From the NCBI RefSeq assembly GCF_020360975.1, contig NW_025408674.1:1922001-1986000 (forward strand): DNA of 64,000 nt. Direction: 5' to 3'. Numbering within the stretch: the first letter of the stretch is position 1; every line of letters begins with the position of its first letter. Position numbers and translations under genes: made by a program. Positions 38,450 through 48,606 of this stretch are shown in pieces. Source of the DNA: Hirsutella rhossiliensis. Its lineage: Eukaryota > Ascomycota > Sordariomycetes > Hypocreales > Ophiocordycipitaceae. The notes beneath the pieces are model-generated. The model saw only the letters and a program-made list of their open reading frames with translations, searched no databases and was not told the DNA's origin.

Positions 38450-38792
38450 GAGCTTTTTTCCCTTAAGGAATTAAAAGAGCCTTAAAAAGAAAAAGCTTAT
38501 ATCCCTTTAATAAAGGTTTTTTTAGCTATCTTTTACTTTCTTAGCTTTTACTTTATATATAACTAATAGGTTTTTTCCTTTAAAAAGGTTTCTTATTAAT
38601 AAAAAATAACTTATAAAAATAGGGGTTTTCCTTATTAAAGGTTTCCTATAATAACTCTATAAGGATTTTTCCTTATAAAGGTTTACTTAAAAAGAGGAGA
38701 AAAATTATAACTATAACTAGGATTTTTCCTACTAAGGCTTTTCCTAGAAAGGGTTTTAAAATTTTCCCTTATATTCCTATTATATACCTTAT
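38450..38792 (+). other. Copia-1 3' untranslated region, no gene
   Basis: An AT-rich stretch with repeated TTTTCCT...AAGG motifs that can form small hairpins. Copia-2 has a similar stretch after its pol (46800-47150). No LTR of Copia-1 is recognisable before Gypsy-2 sequence starts at 38793. Confidence 0.5.
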
Positions 38793-38976
38793 TATTATAA
38801 AGTAAGTAGAGGCGTATATATAGGTACCGTCTATAAGATAATATTAATAAGCTATATAGAGCTCTCTTATATATAGCTAGCCTATATATATATATAGGAT
38901 CTAGCCCTTTATATATAACTATATAGCTTAGGCTATAGCCTAAGCTTATAATCTATAATAGTTAAAGACTCTTATA
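38793..38976 (-). repeat. 3' LTR of truncated Gypsy-2 (184 bp)
   Basis: TATTATAAAGTAAGTAGAGG to ACTCTTATA; it aligns along its whole length with the 186-bp LTRs of the first copy. Confidence 0.9.
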
Positions 38977-39279
38977 TAATGCCCTCTTTTAAGCGTAGCG
39001 CGGCGCTACTTAATTAATAGCTTTTATACTATTAAGCCTATACCGCTAGCTCTACCCTACCCTTTCCTATTAATCGTACTAGCCCTACTAGCCTTATTAT
39101 CCCTACGCTTATTAGCTTAGGTAGCTAAAACTAAGCTTTATACTTATTAGCTAGCTAGCCGTTTAAATAAAAGTATAACCTATTATATATACCCTTAGGT
39201 AGCCGGCGGCTAGCTTAGACCTATATAAGCCTTAGGTTACCTATCCCCTTAGCTTTAAGTAGCCTCCTCTACCTAAGAG

Positions 39280-39287
39280 TATATAAG
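39280..39287 (+). promoter_or_regulatory. TATA box for the antisense frame, truncated Gypsy-2
   Basis: TATATAAG, 166 bp before the probable start at 39446, the same spacing as in the first copy (8762 to 8928). Confidence 0.45.
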
Positions 39288-39445
39288 GTAGTATCCCCCT
39301 CTTTCTCCTTCCTTTCCTTTTCTTCTTTCTTTAACTATAGTAATAGTAGTAATAAGTAAGTTTTACTTTACTTAAAGTATTAGTTTATTCCTAGCTATAT
39401 AGGCCGCTCTATTAATATATACTTATAGTAATAGCTATAGTAGTA

Positions 39446-40432
39446 ATAATAGCCTTAATAATAATAACTTTAACTAGTAAGTTCCCCGCCTTATAGAGTA
39501 AGACGCTATAATCTATAATACTAACTTCTATAATAGATATATCTACCTCCCCCTCCCTTACCTCCTCTTTCTTAGAGTATATAAAGTTATTTATTAATAC
39601 TATACTAAGTATAGCCGACGATAGCTCCGCCGCTACTACTACTCCTACCTACGCTCCTACGACCGCGCCTACCGCCGCCGCCTCTACCTCTACTACGCTA
39701 GCCGCCCTTATATCGCCCTTCTAAGTAATAACGCTATCCTTACTACTAGCTATAACGCCCGGCCCCTCTACCCCTGCCTTTGCTTTTACTACCCTTATAA
39801 GTCTACTACCTAGTAAGTATAGTAGCTATTTTCCGCTAACTTCTTAAAGTATAAACGCTAAGTATAAGCTAGAGCCGCCCGCGCGGCCCCCTATATATAG
39901 TATACGTTATAAGAGCTCCCCTACGCTAACTAAGTTAGGCGCCGCTATAGCGGTAATTATTACTAGTATACGCGTACTAGCCGCGCTTATAAGGCAGCGC
40001 CTCCTATCCTACTTACTACGGCGTTAGCTTAAAAGGCCGGCGTATATAAGTAGGTATAGGGGGCTACTAAGAAGCGCCTTACCGCCGCTACCGCCGCCTA
40101 CTATAATCTCCGCGCCCTTAAGCGCTAGGGCCTCGTCCCTAAGTAAGTTCCTCTCTTCTAGCTCTTTTACTTCCGCTACTAACTCTCTTAGTACTAAGGA
40201 TACTACCTTTATTGCCCTATCGGCGGTCCCCTTAGCCGTGCCCGCCGCCCCCCCCGCCGCTACTACTAGCCGGCCCCCCCCCGCCCTTAGAGCCCTTAGA
40301 GCCGCCGCTACCGCTAACTAGCTTATAGGCCTAAAAGACCGCCTAAGCGCCTTAGAGAGCGCCGCTACTATTAATAAAGTAAAGGAGGAGAATAAAGATA
40401 AGGATAAGGATAATAATAAGGATAAAGAGTAG
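39446..40432 (+). pseudogene. antisense accessory frame, truncated Gypsy-2 (329 codons)
   Basis: Second copy of the frame at 8928-9901. It starts at ATAATAGCC (a RIPed ATG-ATG-GCC), ends TAG at 40430-40432, and its length is divisible by three, so this copy keeps one frame throughout. The Arg-rich middle, the LIGLKDRLSALESAATINK segment and the charged Lys/Asp/Asn tail are all kept. It has one triplet fewer in the start-proximal ATA run than the first copy. Stops are from RIP only. Confidence 0.55.
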
Positions 40433-40479
40433 GTCTAGGTAGTTTAAGGGCTTTACTTTAAAATAAATACTATTTTTAT

Positions 40480-41669
40480 CTTTACTTATATTATTACGCT
40501 TATATTATTATAACTACTTACTCCTTTTTACTTACTTTATCGTCTTAGCCTAAGCTACTATTAATAGGCCGCTAGTTTATTATTCTTATTTACTATTTTA
40601 AATAAAGCCTTAAACTTATCGAGGGCTATAGCTCTTATAAACTTATATATAGGTTCCTATATAGGGTTAAGATACCTATACTACTTAACGAGGACCTCCT
40701 AGCGTTTCCCCTTACTAATCTTTTTTTAGCGCGCGGCCTATATCTTTTTAACCTTAAACTTATCCTCTCCCTTTACTTTAATTATAGGCGGTTAAGTATT
40801 TACTACTTCTTATCTAGGTACTAGGTTAAAGGAGGCTCTATAAAGGAGGTCTACGTTAATCTTATTATATACCCTTATTAGGAAACTATTAAGCTTTATA
40901 ACCTATAAGCTAATAACCCTTTATATTATAAACTTCGCGTATAGCTAGTTAAGCTTCTTTTTTAGCTATACTAACTTATAGTTATAAAGGTCTAGCTATA
41001 CTTTATCTCTTACTATAAACCTATTTATTAGAGCCTTAGTTTTATTAGCGTGCCGCTCTTAATATTACGCCGCGGTAGCTATCGCGGATTAGTAATAATC
41101 TATAGTCTCTTATAACTTTTATATAAATATAAAGGCGCGGCCCTTTAGTAACGAATTACTATACTACTCCGCTATTATATTTATAGTAAAGGGAACTAGT
41201 AAAGGTAGTTTAAAGCTATACGTTATAAAGAAAGGGGCTATTTTAATAAAGGTATATAGTTTACTATTTAATATAGACTAGGGCTTAAGAGAATAAGCCC
41301 TTAAGCGTATAAAACGCTCTTTCTTATATAGGCCCTTAATAAAAGGTAGTTTACTTCCTAGTAATCTTATTTAAAGGCATTATAATATAAGAGAAGCCCT
41401 TAATAAATATCCTATAATAGTTTATAAACCTAAGGAAGCTTTATACGCCCGTTTATATAGTTAGGGCTACTTAGTCTTAAATCGCTTAGATCTTTATAAG
41501 ATCCGCTTATATACCTATACTTATATAAATAATAAAGCCTAGGTACTTAACCCTCTTAACCTTAGATTTATACTTATTTAAGTCGAGGTAGAGCCTATAA
41601 AGTTAGAGGCGCTCTAAGAACCTTTATACTTTCTATATATAGTCCTTATAAGAGCCGCTTATATAGATA
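40480..41669 (-). pseudogene. pol remnant of truncated Gypsy-2 (chromodomain, integrase end, RT piece)
   Basis: The minus strand keeps the chromodomain (about 40810-40670) and the integrase C-terminal part up to the deletion near 41283, then RNase H and RT pieces to 41669. It aligns with the first copy. Confidence 0.8.
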
Positions 41670-42233
41670 TATAAGGAACGGTGTTCCTACTACAAATAAA
41701 GCAGCTATAATATACTCTCCCGATTATATAAGCTAATAAGTAGTATACTAATTATAGACAAAATCTTATCCTATAGAGCAAGAATCGCTCGTTATTTTGC
41801 ATGTTATTATATATTAAACGGGTTACCGGGTATCGTATAATCGGGAATCGAAGGAACAGAGCTAGCTTAGAATACTAGCTAAGACCTCTTAAGAATACCG
41901 GCACGACCAACCTCCTTTAAACACGAATATTAGTAGAACTAAGACATTTCTAGATTCACTCGAGGTATCACGGAATTCCCTAGTCTTAGGGCTATAAGGC
42001 AGCCTAAATCTAGTCCCGAAAGGTTCTTCCGTTTAGCTATAATTATCTATATAAGACAGCATATCCGCTAGTAGATAGATAGAGGATTATTAACTTTAAT
42101 ACCTCTTCTATATACTAATATACTACTAATAAATTCCGTTAAAAATCCAAACTTATACTCCTTCTTCCCCTCTATTACATAGTCTTACGTGATTCCTTAA
42201 TTTCCTAAAATTCCGCTTTTGCTTATATACCTT
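41670..42233 (+). repeat. 5' LTR of Copia-2 (about 564 bp)
   Basis: It starts TATAAGGAACGGTGTTCC, which contains the palindrome GGAACGGTGTTCC, and ends near CTTATATACCTT. It aligns over its whole length with the LTR at 47153. Confidence 0.9.
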
Positions 42234-42237
42234 TAGA

Positions 42238-42252
42238 GGTTATAAGCCCGGC
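42238..42252 (+). other. primer-binding site of Copia-2, initiator-tRNA half type
   Basis: GGTTATAAGCCCGGC lies a few bases after the 5' LTR. With the RIP change TG-to-TA reversed (GGTTATGAGCCCGG) it is complementary to the anticodon stem-loop of eukaryotic initiator tRNA-Met (GGGCUCAUAACC). Copia-type elements are known to prime from a cleaved initiator tRNA in this way. The same sequence stands at 63635-63647. Confidence 0.65.
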
Positions 42253-42399
42253 TTGCTCCTTTTAAGCTAGGAAATTAACTACTTATACCTTTAAAATTCC
42301 TTGTCGAAATATTCAATTAAAATTCCTTTCGAAATTCCCCCTAACTTCTTTTACCTTCCTATACTCTTAAACTCCTATCTAGACTTCTCGATCCCTATA

Positions 42400-45300
42400 A
42401 ACGAAATAATACCGAGTTTATATAAAATAGGTAGATAGAAAGAATACGAATTTACTAGACTTAAGGGAAATTTAAATTATACCTTATAGACTACGAGGAT
42501 AAAAGCTATCCTTATAAAAGAAAAGCTTATTACCGCTCTAAAGCAAGCAAATTATATATAGACTATAGAGGCTTTATCTATAATATTCCTTTAAGTTAAA
42601 GATAGTCCCTTAATATAAATTCGGCATCTAAAAAATGCTAAAGAAGCGTGGGATGAGCTTAAAAAGCTATATAATCCGTCGAACTTTTCGTTGAATTATC
42701 TGCTTATTAAGCAGCTGTTTAATCTTAGTCCCTTAGACTTTAATTTAGAAAAATACCTTTATAAGGTAAAGGAAATCTACGAGGATTTTAAATCCTATAA
42801 TATAGAAATTCTAGAAGTTATTCTTATAGTATAGATTCTTAATTGCCTTAATAAGGAATTTAGAAGCTATATTATAAATATTACGTAGAGCCTTAGGTAT
42901 AATTCTACGGCGTTTACCCTTGAAACCCTTATAGCTAGTCTTTTAGACGAAGCTAGAAGAATAGAGGATATAGACGAATCTTTAGAGAAAGCCTTCTTAA
43001 TATAAAGGAAGCCTTAGAAATCCTATAGAAATTCTATAGATACTCCTTATTATAAGTAATGCAAAAAACCAGGGCATTTTATAGTAAATTGCTATAAATT
43101 ATACCCGAATAAGACTCCTACTTATTAGGTTTTAAATAAAGGAAAAAAGGACGATAGGACTTAAATTTCTAAGAAGAGAAAATCTTCTTCTTCGTCTTCT
43201 TCTTCTAGGAAGAAATCCCCTTCTAGTAGTATTTCTACTACTAATAAAAGAAGGAAGGCTCGAATTATAGAGCTAGAGTCCGATTTAGACGATAGTAATA
43301 AGGTCTTAAATATAGCTTTGCAAGAAAATATAGACCTAGATATCGACCTTATAGACCTTTCTAGGGCTCCGACCCCTATATAAACGTCTAAGAATTTAGA
43401 GGTAATTTTAACCTCTATAAATACCCCTATAGTAAAAGCTAATAAAGACTCTCTTTTAGGACCTTTAGAAGCCTCGATTCCTAGAATAAAGGAATTAGTT
43501 TTAAAAGTAAGAGAAGGAGGATTTCCTAGTTATAAGAATAAAAAGATCTTTGATTTTATTTATAATACCGGAGCTACTAGGCATATAGTATCGAATAAAA
43601 ATTTCCTTATTAACTATAAAGAAATTAAGTCTAAAGTTTACTAGGGAAAAGCTTCCTTTATATTAGTAAAAGGAAAGGGGGCCTTAGTATTTAAGTTCCT
43701 ATATAATAGTAAAAGGTATATCCTTTAAGACTACTTTTATATACCTAAATTAAGGGTAAATATACTATCCTAATCTTATTTTAATAATACCTATGCCTTA
43801 ATAGGAGGAATTAAAGTCCTTTTATTAGATAATAAGGCTAAGGTCCTTACTAAAGGATTTCTTAGAAATAAATTATATTATATTCCTATAGAACCTTTAT
43901 TAGAAAGCTAATTAATCTTTATTACGTCTTTAAAGGTAAAGGATATAGATTTTTATATTTAGCACTTATACTTAGGGCATATAAATAGTAGGGCTATTTT
44001 AAAAATATTAAAAAGATATAATAAGGATATAAAAATACCTTTAAAAGAGGAAAATAAAATAAGATAATGCGAAATATATATTAGAGCTAAAGTAATAAAT
44101 AAGGTTAATAAATAAACTTTATATAAGTCTTATACCTATTTAGAAAAATTAGTATTAGATATTTAGGGGCTAATTAAAGTGCCTACTTATAATAAATATT
44201 ACTATTATATTTCTTTCCTAGACATAGGAACCTAATATCTAGAATTATACCTTCTTCGAAAAAAGGGGGAAGCTTTAAATAGGTTCCTAGAATTTAAAAA
44301 TAGGGTAGAAAATAACCCTAAAAATACTAGGACTAGAGAAGCATTTTCTAATAATGCTAAAGAATTTATATATAAAATAAAACTCTATTGCGAAAAAGAA
44401 GGAATTACCTTTAATTCTAGTCCTTCTAGGACGCCGGAATCTAACGGTAGAATAAAAAGAATAAATCGTACTATATTAGAAAAAGTACGAGCTCTTTTAT
44501 TTACTACTAGGCTTCCTAAATATCTATAGGGAGAAGCTATTTTAATAGCTACCTATTTATATAATAGATTACCGTATTCTACGATAGGATTTAAAAGTCC
44601 TATAGAAAAGAGGGATAATATAATACTACCCTTCAAGACCTTAAATAAAATTAAGACCTTTAGAAGCCTTATATATTATAAGAATAAAGACCCTAAAGAT
44701 AAGCTAGATAATAGAGCTTTTAAGGGAATAATAGTAGGCTATTTAGAAAATATATATAAAATCTAGGATTTTACTAAGAGAAAGATTACTATCTCTAGAG
44801 ATATTACTATACTAGAAGATAAATTTATAAAAAATCTAGAAATTTCTAGTAGTAATAATACCTTTGATTTTAATTCTATTCCGAATAAAGATAAGCTAGA
44901 AAGCTATATCCCTATAGAGGAAGCTACTAGAGAACCTAGAGATAAAAATCCCTCGCCCTTTATAGAAGAAGAGTCTCTAAATAACGATCCTATTCCTACT
45001 ACTAGTAAAATAGTAGTAGAATTACCTAAGAAGCTAGAAGGGTTCGATTCTAACTATATTAAATCCCTTAACGTTAATTTATTTCTAAACTACGATTTTA
45101 TAGAGTTAATTTTAGCTAGTATAGAAAATTAAGATCTAAAAATTCTAAAGACTTATAAATAGGTAGTAAATAGCCCTAAAGTAGCATTTTAGAAAGATAC
45201 TATAATTAAGGAAATTATCTAGCTAATTAAATATAAAACTTAGGAATTTTCCTACTTCCCTAAGAATAGGGAGGCTATAGGAGGCCGCTAGGTCTATACT

Positions 45301-46781
45301 ATTAAGAAGGATAGTTAAAATAATATAATACAATATAAAGCCCGTTTCGTAATATAAGGATTTAAGTAGATCTATAGCTTAGATTTCCTAGATACCTTCT
45401 CGACTATAGCTAGACCTAAATCTATTAGAATTCTACTTATTTTAGCTATTATCTATAAATTCGAAGCTTTATAAATAGATATAAGAAATACCTTTATATA
45501 TACCGATATAGATAGTAAAGTATATATCGATCTTCCTATAGGCTATAAAGAATACGCTCTTAAAGAATATTATTTAAAATATAGATTAGCTTATAGAGCT
45601 AAAGAAATTAAATTAACTAAACTCCTAGACCTATATAAAACCGGTTAAATTAAAGCAAAGCTAAAGAAAGCATTATATAGCCTATAATAAAGTCCTAAGC
45701 TCTAGTATAATTATTTAAAAATTATACTAAATAAACTCGGATTTCTTCCTCTTTTAATAGATAAAGGAGTATTTATAAATAAGGACTATAGTATAGCCTT
45801 AGCAATTTACGTCGACGACTTTCTTATAGTAGGGCCCTTTAAATCTATAATAAAAGAAAGATTATTTAAAGAATTATCTAAATTCCTAGATTTTACTATC
45901 TTAGGAGATATAAAAGACTTCTTAGGTCTAAATATTATAATAAACCGAGAATATAAAGAGCTATATATATTATAAGATAATTATACCTTAAATAGATTAA
46001 AGGAATTTAATAAAGAAGGTTTAAGAACTTTAAATTTACCCGCTATAGTAGGCTTTAAGCTTATAAAAGCAAAGGAATTACCTTCTAAGGAAGATATATT
46101 GTAATTATAGGAAGAAATAGGATCTCTATTATACTTAGCCTTATTTACTAGACTAGATATCCTATATTCTATAATTTCCTGCGCTAGATTCCGGCTAAGC
46201 CTTACTAAACGTATTTTAAGGCTTTAAATATAATTTAGAAATATTTAAATAAATTCCCTAGCCTAAAGATTAAATATAATTATAATATCCCTTTTACCTA
46301 TCTATATATAAAGGGCTTTACCGACTCTAGCTAGGCGTTAGATTTAATAGACGGAAAATCTTTTTCCGGTTACTATTTTTATATATATAATAATATAATA
46401 AGCTAGGCTTGCTTTAAGTAGAAAGCCGTTGCCCTTTCTACCTACGAAGTAAAGTATATTAGCCTTAGGGAGGTAAATAAAGAAGCTATTTATTTAAATA
46501 TGCTTTTTAAAAATATTACTAAGGATCTATCTATTAAGATTCCTAATACTATACCTCTTATTTTAACGGATAATACTACTACTATTAAATTAGCAGAAAA
46601 TCCGGAATTTTATAAAAGGTCTAAGTATATAAGATTAGCTTATTACTATACTAAAACTAGTATAAGAGGGGAAATTAGAGTTTTTTATATTAAATTAAAA
46701 GATAATATAGCTAATATTTTTATAAAGGAATTAAGACCTAGATTACTCTATAAATCTAGAGACGGTCTATCCTTAATATAA
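42400..46781 (+). pseudogene. gag-pol relic of Copia-2 (gag, PR, integrase, RT, RNase H)
   Basis: Gag lies at about 42440-43000 (EAWDELKKLYNPSNFSLNY). A zinc knuckle at about 43050-43090 has its first Cys positions degraded (KPGHFIVNCYK). Protease lies at about 43555 (YNTGATRHIVSN, Asp as Asn). The integrase zinc motif (HLYLGHINSRA) is at about 43962 and the core runs to about 44850. RT lies at about 45170-45990 with an intact YVDD at 45808-45819. RNase H ends at 46781. The last part, 46500-46781, is free of stops over 93 codons (PLILTDNTTTIKLAENPEF, IRVFYIKLKDNIANIF): it is the C-terminal end of RNase H, not a separate gene. Other stops are TAA/TAG. The element is dead but the domain order is complete. 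Confidence 0.9.
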
Positions 46782-47152
46782 GTTCCTAAGCAATTAAAAG
46801 GGGTTTTTAGATATTTCTTATACTTTCTATATCTTTCCCTTACTAGGTTTTTCCTTTTAGGTTTCCTAGAGAAATATTTACTAGGTTTTTATCTATTAAG
46901 ATTTTCCTAGTAATAATAGGTTTTACCTTATATAAGGTTATCCTATAAATAATTATTATAACTATAGATTTTTCCTACTATAGATTTTTCTATTAGTATA
47001 TACCTAAGGACTTTTTTCCTAAGAAAGAATAGGTTTTTATATATCCTATTAAGGTATAAGAATAGTTTTCCTAAAATTAGGTTTTTACCCTAGATATATA
47101 CTACTATAAATAAATTAGTAAAGAGTATATAAATCTACTCTTTAAGGGAGGC

Positions 47153-47717
47153 TATAAGGAACGGTGTTCCTACTATAAATAAAGCAGCTATAATATACTC
47201 TCCCGATTATATAAGCTAATAAGTAGTATATTAATTATAGATAAAATCCTATATTATAGAGCAAGAATCGCTCGTTATTTTGCTTATTATTATATATTAA
47301 ACGGGTTGCCGGTTATCGTATAATCGGGAATCGAAGAAATAGAGCTAGCTTAGAATACTAGCTAAGACCTCTTAAAAACACCGGCACGACCAACCTCCTT
47401 TAAACACGAATATTAGTAGAACCAAGACACTTCCTAATACACTCGAGGTATCACTAAATTCCTTAGTCTTAAGGCTATACGGCAGCCTAAATCTAGTCCT
47501 AAAAGGTTCTTCCGTTTAGCTATAATCGTCTATATAAGACAGCATGTCCGCTAGTAGATAGATAGAGGATTATTAACTTTAATACCTCTTCTATATACTA
47601 ATATATTACTAATAAATTCTATTGAAAATCCTACCTTATACTCCTTCTTCCCCTCTATCATATAGTTTTACGTGATTCCTTGATTTCCTAAAATTCCGCT
47701 TTTGCTTATATACCTTA
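47153..47717 (+). repeat. 3' LTR of Copia-2
   Basis: TATAAGGAACGGTGTTCC to TATATACCTTA; 551 bases from start to the shared GCTTATATACC in both LTRs, so there are no net indels. Most differences are C/T or G/A; a few are not. Confidence 0.9.
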
Positions 47718-47984
47718 GGATAGCTCTAAGGGTCTTAGGTTATTAATATAAGTCTTAGAGATTTCTTTAATTTCTACTTTTTTATTTCTACTAGAGTTGT
47801 ATAATAAGCGACCTTTACTTTAAAAGGGGAGAATAAACGTTTAAATTAATTATAATTAAGGAGGATATTTAATTAGATAATCCGCGCTTTTATAAAGTCT
47901 TTAAGTATACTTAGGGGGGAATAGGAAGCGCTAGGGGTCTTATCCCTTTAACGGGCTAATATTTATAAGGGTACGATCTTACTA

Positions 47985-48072
47985 ATTAAAATAGCCTTTT
48001 AAATAAAGTTCGGATTATTTAAGTAGTAATATACTTATTCGGCTTAATAAAGACGCTAGCTACCTTTTAATA
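47985..48072 (+). pseudogene. fragment of a gypsy-type RT
   Basis: The plus strand reads a short piece ending LFGLIKTLATF plus a TAA, which resembles the conserved FGLTNAPATFQ motif of Ty3/gypsy RT. It is cut at 48073 by the inverted-repeat element. The rest of 47718-47984 is RIPed sequence in which I see nothing assignable. Confidence 0.4.
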
Positions 48073-48073
48073 A

Positions 48074-48606
48074 GAGTAGAACTAATCGCACTTATATATA
48101 TCTCTAATTATACTTACGTCTTATTTTTTAAGATATATACTAGCGCTAGCCCGCCCTACTTACTTATACCGCATAAGGCTAGTAAGTATCTATACCGCTT
48201 AAATACCCGTACCCGCGCTTACGCCTGCCTAAATATATTATAACGTACTTTTAGCTATATAACGTATGCCTCTTAATTCGCTTAAATAATATATTTCCGA
48301 GCCTTAAGCTTAAAGTTATAATAATTAGCCTATTAGTTAATCTAGTTCCTCTAGCCCTTATAGCTATATAGGCGGCGGTATAGTAAGAGCTTTAAAGGTT
48401 ATATATATATATATATATATAGGCGAGGGTCTTATATTATATAGCTAAAAGTGCGTTATAATATATATAGGCGGGCGTAAGCGCGGGTATAGCGGGCATT
48501 TAGGCGGTACGGATACTTACTAGCCTCGCGCGGTATAAGTAGGCGGGGCGGGCTGGCGCTGGTACGTATCTCAAAAAATGGGGCGTAAGTGCGATTAGTT
48601 CTACTC
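48074..48606. mobile_element. long terminal inverted-repeat element (about 530 bp) at the RIP border
   Basis: The left arm 48074-48262 (starts GAGTAGAACTAATCGCACTT) is the reverse complement of the right arm 48437-48606 (ends AAGTGCGATTAGTTCTACTC). The left arm carries about 22 extra bases. A spacer of about 175 bp contains an (AT)n run near 48393-48420. No coding capacity is seen, so it is MITE-like or a fold-back element. The left arm is RIPed; the outer part of the right arm keeps CpA and TpG. No clear target duplication is visible. Confidence 0.75.

Larger units (their letters stand above)
38793..41669 (-). mobile_element. Gypsy-2, second copy, truncated and internally deleted
   Basis: It has the 3' LTR at 38793-38976, then internal sequence colinear with Gypsy-2 positions 8459 to about 10748. 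A jump near 41283 leads to the equivalent of 12216, so about 1.46 kb of integrase/RNase H is missing. It then continues into RT until 41669, where Copia-2 begins. The rest of RT, gag and the 5' LTR are absent. It is more RIPed than the first copy. Confidence 0.9.
41670..47717 (+). mobile_element. Copia-2, full-length Ty1/copia element (about 6.05 kb), the least RIPed of the full-length elements
   Basis: About 564-bp LTRs stand at 41670-42233 and 47153-47717, with a priming site after the first, and gag-pol in one orientation between them. It keeps far more CpA and TpG than its neighbours, has long open stretches, and keeps the YVDD box of RT, so it suffered RIP fewer times or later. The flanks AGATA (41665-41669) and GGATA (47718-47722) could be a duplication differing by one G-to-A. 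The left flank is Gypsy-2 but the right flank does not continue it, so a rearrangement must also have happened here. Confidence 0.9.

Noticed and set aside
46500..46781. Open frame of 93 codons as an independent gene
   Set aside because: It is the C-terminal part of the Copia-2 RNase H that happens to carry no RIP stop; the frame upstream continues the same domain.
41665..47722. AGATA/GGATA as a firm target duplication of Copia-2
   Set aside because: The two differ by one base and the outer flanks are not continuous in the other Gypsy-2 copy, so the insertion event cannot be confirmed.
48361..48430. The (AT)n run as a microsatellite of interest
   Set aside because: It is short, ordinary in AT-rich fungal DNA, and lies in the loop of the inverted-repeat element.
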